A stretch of DNA of 16,897 nt, from positions 1,875-18,771 of the forward strand of contig WQST01000023.1 in assembly GCA_009787745.1 (NCBI GenBank), written 5' to 3'. Below, piece after piece: positions 14,845 to 16,897 of the stretch. Made by a program: the position numbers and the translations under genes. Source of the DNA: Lachnospiraceae bacterium. GTDB taxonomy: Bacteria; Bacillota; Clostridia; Lachnospirales; Lachnospiraceae. Under the pieces are notes generated by a model that ran no database searches, had not been told where the DNA came from, and worked only from the letters and a program-made list of their open reading frames with translations. The first letter of the stretch is position 1; each line of letters opens with the position of its first letter.

Positions 14845-15243
14845 TTAAACACGACGACGTTTCGGCGGGCGGCAACCGTTGTGCGGAACCGGGGTCACGT
14901 CTCTGATGGAGATAACCTCAAGCCCGTTAGCGGCTAATGCACGAATCGCGGCTTCACGGCCTGAACCGGGACCCTTTACGAAAACATCAACGATTTTAAG
15001 TCCATGTATTAATGCGGCTTTTGTTGCCGTTTCGGCGGCCATTTGGGCGGCATAAGGCGTCGATTTACGCGAACCCCTGAAACCAAGTCCTCCCGCACTT
15101 GCCCAACTAAGGGCGTTTCCTTCCGCATCTGTTAATGTAACGATCGTATTATTAAACGATGATTGGATGTGTGCCTGTCCGCGTTCCACGTTTTTCTTGA
15201 CACGTCTTTTAGTTACTTTTTTGGTTACTTTCTTTGTTGCCAT
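14845..15243 (-). CDS. rpsK: Small subunit ribosomal protein S11
   Basis: The 132 residues match S11, on the platform of the 30S subunit next to the mRNA exit. Diagnostic stretches are HIQSSFNNTIVTLTD, SWASAGGLGFRGSRKSTPYAAQ, VKGPGSGREAAIRAL and the basic ending DVTPVPHNGCRPPKRRRV. The N-terminus carries a short internal repeat (KKVTKKVTK). AAGGG precedes the ATG. It follows rpsM by 42 bases. Confidence 0.97.
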   Translation of the reverse strand: MATKKVTKKVTKRRVKKNVERGQAHIQSSFNNTIVTLTDAEGNALSWASAGGLGFRGSRKSTPYAAQMAAETATKAALIHGLKIVDVFVKGPGSGREAAIRALAANGLEVISIRDVTPVPHNGCRPPKRRRV

Positions 15244-15285
15244 TACTCAACCCTTTCTATTACTAATAGAATTACCTTTCATCGT

Positions 15286-15654
15286 TTATTTTTTCTTGTT
15301 AGCTACTGTCCGTTTCGGACCTTTTCTGGTTCTGGCATTGGTCTTGGTTCTTTGACCGCGTACCGGAAGACCTCTTCTATGACGGATACCGCGATAGCAT
15401 CCGATTTCCTGAAGCCGCTTGATATTAAGGGCGATCTCTCTCCTTAAATCACCTTCGACCATAAATTCCTTATCGATTACTTCACTGATTCTTTTTACTT
15501 CTTCGTCAGTCAGCTCTCTGACGCGGGTGTCGGGACTAACTTTAGCAGCCGTTAAAATCTTATTGGAACTGGTTCTGCCGATACCGTAAATATAGGTTAA
15601 ACCTATTTCTACGCGCTTTTCCCGTGGTAAATCCACACCTGAAATACGAGCCAT
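15286..15654 (-). CDS. rpsM: Small subunit ribosomal protein S13
   Basis: The 122 residues fit S13, at the head of the 30S subunit contacting the P-site tRNA and L5. Diagnostic stretches are ARISGVDLPREKRVEIGLTYIYGIG (start), YRGIRHRRGLPVRGQRTKTNART and the lysine-rich end. The ATG at 15654 has GGAGG eight bases upstream. An ATG at 15669 in the same frame would swallow the ribosome-binding site. In front of this gene is a 181-base untranslated stretch with four hairpins, the longest non-coding stretch in this cluster. Confidence 0.97.
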   Translation of the reverse strand: MARISGVDLPREKRVEIGLTYIYGIGRTSSNKILTAAKVSPDTRVRELTDEEVKRISEVIDKEFMVEGDLRREIALNIKRLQEIGCYRGIRHRRGLPVRGQRTKTNARTRKGPKRTVANKKK

Positions 15655-15719
15655 TTTTAAATCCTCCATTTTCTCTTAATTGCATTGATTGATTTACACT
15701 AGTGTTGATTGAGGTGCCG

Positions 15720-15822
15720 TCTTGTAAAACAAGATGCTACACCCAATCGGAAAATAATCCGACCTTTCCGAAATATATCTGTTTCGGTATCAACAAGTAT
15801 TTCGTTTCGTGCTTTGCACGAA
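15720..15822 (-). promoter_or_regulatory. Four-hairpin leader between rpmJ and rpsM
   Basis: Four hairpins follow each other. In plus coordinates: TTCGTGC 15806-15812 with GCACGAA 15816-15822; CCGAAA 15768-15773 with TTTCGG 15782-15787; TCGGA 15747-15751 with TCCGA 15758-15762; TCTTGT 15720-15725 with ACAAGA 15729-15734. None has a T-run after it on the minus strand, so they are not plain terminators. The position just before rpsM matches that of the S4-controlled leader of the E. coli alpha operon, although the sequence need not be related. A role in autoregulation or RNA processing is inferred. Confidence 0.5.
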
Positions 15823-15835
15823 CTATGGCTCGAAA

Positions 15836-15949
15836 TTAACCTTGTCTTTGTTTATGTTTCGGATTAATACAGATCACTCTGATACTGCCTTTTCTCTTAA
15901 TGATCTTACACTTTTCGCAAATCGGTTTTACAGATGATCTTACTTTCAT
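15836..15949 (-). CDS. rpmJ: Large subunit ribosomal protein L36 (zinc-binding form)
   Basis: This gene is only 37 codons plus stop: MKVRSSVKPICEKCKIIKRK and then GSIRVICINPKHKQRQG. L36 is the smallest 50S protein and stabilises 23S rRNA near the peptidyl-transferase region. The zinc ligands are all present: C11, C14, C27 and H32 (the cysteine-containing form). AAGGTGA lies seven bases or so upstream of the ATG. It sits between infA and rpsM, its usual place. Confidence 0.97.
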   Translation of the reverse strand: MKVRSSVKPICEKCKIIKRKGSIRVICINPKHKQRQG

Positions 15950-16025
15950 TTTATCACCTTACCTTTCTTTCGGTCGTAAATAGACCGCTTAACATTGTAT
16001 CACAACATTGTAATTAACACAAGCT

Positions 16026-16244
16026 TTATTTATCCCGCCAAATAATTCGGCCTTTTGTCAAATCGTAAGGGGACAGTTCCAGAGTAACCTTGTCACCGGG
16101 TAGGATACGGATAAAATTCTGCCGTAACTTCCCGCTAATGTGAGCAAGAACACGATGCCCGTTTTCAAGTTCAACCTGAAACATCGTATTGGGTAGTTTC
16201 TCGATAACCACTCCTTCAATTTCAATCATATCTGACTTTGGCAT
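16026..16244 (-). CDS. infA: Translation initiation factor IF-1
   Basis: The 72-residue OB-fold protein occupies the A site of the 30S subunit during initiation. It is nearly the family consensus: IEIEGVVIEKLPNTMFQVEL, HRVLAHISGKLRQNFIRILPGDKV-type core and SPYDLTKGRIIWR at the end. The ATG at 16244 gives the normal 72 residues (MPKSDMIE...) and has AGAGG five bases upstream; a GTG two codons earlier (16250) is possible but overlaps that site. The gap to rpmJ has a small hairpin (CGGTC 15971-15975 with GACCG 15983-15987). Confidence 0.96.
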   Translation of the reverse strand: MPKSDMIEIEGVVIEKLPNTMFQVELENGHRVLAHISGKLRQNFIRILPGDKVTLELSPYDLTKGRIIWRDK

Positions 16245-16278
16245 AAACACCTCTTTTTAATAATAAATTGCAACTGCT

Positions 16279-16551
16279 TTAAGTTTGTGCCTGTTGCCGA
16301 GCGGCACTTAATGCAAATTTCACTTCTTCGTTACTGACTTGTTTATTTTCCAGCAATTTTTCATGAATAATACCTGCGGTTTCATTATATACCGCAAGAT
16401 GTTTTATATTCTTCCGCTTCGGTTTTTCGATCGTTCGCGATATTCCGTCAACGATATCCGCATATTTTGCCGTATTTCCGATAATAATGAAAATCTTTTC
16501 CTTATCATGCCCTGATTTCGATTTGGCAAAGTGCCCGCTTAAATCATTCAT
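16279..16551 (-). CDS. KOW-domain RNA-binding protein (L14e/L6e-like)
   Basis: This 90-residue protein is encoded between map and infA, where Clostridia often carry a small KOW-domain gene. The N-terminal part has the KOW-like start (GHFAKSKSGHDKEKIFIIIG), then VDGISRTIEKPKRKNIKHL; both segments match this family as I remember it. The rest is helical and charged. It is thought to bind RNA or the ribosome, but no precise role is known. The ATG overlaps the end of map by eight bases, so the two are probably translationally coupled. Confidence 0.8.
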   Translation of the reverse strand: MNDLSGHFAKSKSGHDKEKIFIIIGNTAKYADIVDGISRTIEKPKRKNIKHLAVYNETAGIIHEKLLENKQVSNEEVKFALSAARQQAQT

Positions 16552-16897
16552 ATAGCGTTAATAACTCCGGTTCACCGTTAGTAATTAGAATCGTATTTTC
16601 ATAATGCGCCGACCATGAGCGATCCTCTGATACTACTGTCCAGTCGTCGTCAAGCCATTCCACTTCCGCATAACCCATGTTAATCATCGGTTCAATACAA
16701 ATCGTCATCCCTGCCCGTAACTTCAACCCTCTTTTCCTTTGGGCGAAATGGGGAATCTGGGGATCCTCATGAATTTCCAAGCCAATTCCGTGACCGACCA
16801 AATCCCTGACAATTCCATAGCCATACTGCGAAACAAAGGCATCGACGGCATTCGATATCTCATATAGATGATTGCCTGCACGGGCTTTACTTAAACC
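16544..16897 (-). CDS. map: Methionine aminopeptidase, type I (C-terminal part, cut by window edge)
   Basis: About 117 residues of the C-terminal half are present, open to the right edge; the N-terminal part lies outside. The enzyme removes the initiator methionine from nascent proteins in the cytoplasm. Seen in the fragment: AGNHLYEISNAVDAF, then LVGHGIG with the metal-binding His, HEDPQIPHF, MTICIEPM with the metal-binding Glu, and SAHYENTILI with the second Glu. The remaining two metal aspartates are in the missing part. The gene precedes the KOW and infA genes as in other Firmicutes, where secY and adk usually lie further upstream. Confidence 0.95.
   Translation of the reverse strand, partial: GLSKARAGNHLYEISNAVDAFVSQYGYGIVRDLVGHGIGLEIHEDPQIPHFAQRKRGLKLRAGMTICIEPMINMGYAEVEWLDDDWTVVSEDRSWSAHYENTILITNGEPELLTLYE

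Noticed and set aside
15697..15706. Palindrome ACACTAGTGT upstream of rpsM as an operator
   Set aside because: Ten bases of symmetry with no second copy or known regulator; expected by chance in AT-rich gaps.
1..16897. CRISPR array, tRNA, rRNA or intact insertion sequence
   Set aside because: No regularly spaced repeats, no cloverleaf-like gene and no transposase frame were seen on either strand.

Overview
The window looks like part of the chromosome of a spore-forming, anaerobic, low-to-moderate GC member of the Clostridia. The evidence is a class 1B dihydroorotate dehydrogenase (PyrD plus the iron-sulfur flavoprotein PyrK), an indolepyruvate:ferredoxin oxidoreductase next to a phenylacetate-CoA ligase (fermentation of aromatic amino acids), a SPOCS/LysM spore coat-assembly protein of the SipL type, a long-form ribosomal protein L17, and the Firmicutes gene order map-KOW-infA-rpmJ-rpsM-rpsK-rpsD-rpoA-rplQ. 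No species can be named from the sequence alone.

Layout. (1) Positions 1-1504, plus strand: the 3' end of iorB overlapping a complete paaK-like ligase. (2) Positions 1505-6745: a visibly AT-rich accessory stretch. It holds a ComEC-like metallo-beta-lactamase-fold protein and a membrane-anchored Mrr-type nuclease (both minus strand), a GC-rich patch with broken coding fragments, a membrane-anchored protein with a degenerate phospholipase-D-like motif, a small minus-strand gene or remnant, and a Phd/RelE-type toxin-antitoxin pair. (3) Positions 6746-7336: a conserved protein of unknown function with its own strong terminator. (4) Positions 7529-9240: pyrK-pyrD. (5) Positions 9387-10949: sipL-like, ending at a terminator that faces (6) pyrC on the minus strand at 11006-12283. 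(7) Positions 12383-16897, minus strand: the distal end of the large ribosomal protein cluster, read from map (cut by the window edge) to rplQ and a textbook terminator.

How the genes work together. pyrK, pyrD and pyrC supply adjacent steps of UMP synthesis but are split by sipL and oppose each other, so they cannot be one operon. iorB and paaK belong to 2-oxoacid oxidation and aryl-CoA chemistry. The minus-strand cluster is translation and transcription core. A run of four hairpins lies in front of rpsM, the place where the alpha operon of E. coli is controlled by S4.

The most promising place for something undescribed is 1721-5656: a nuclease and two membrane- or metal-dependent proteins of unclear role, beside mobile-element-like debris and a toxin-antitoxin pair. 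A defence role is possible but is inferred from domain types and neighbourhood only.
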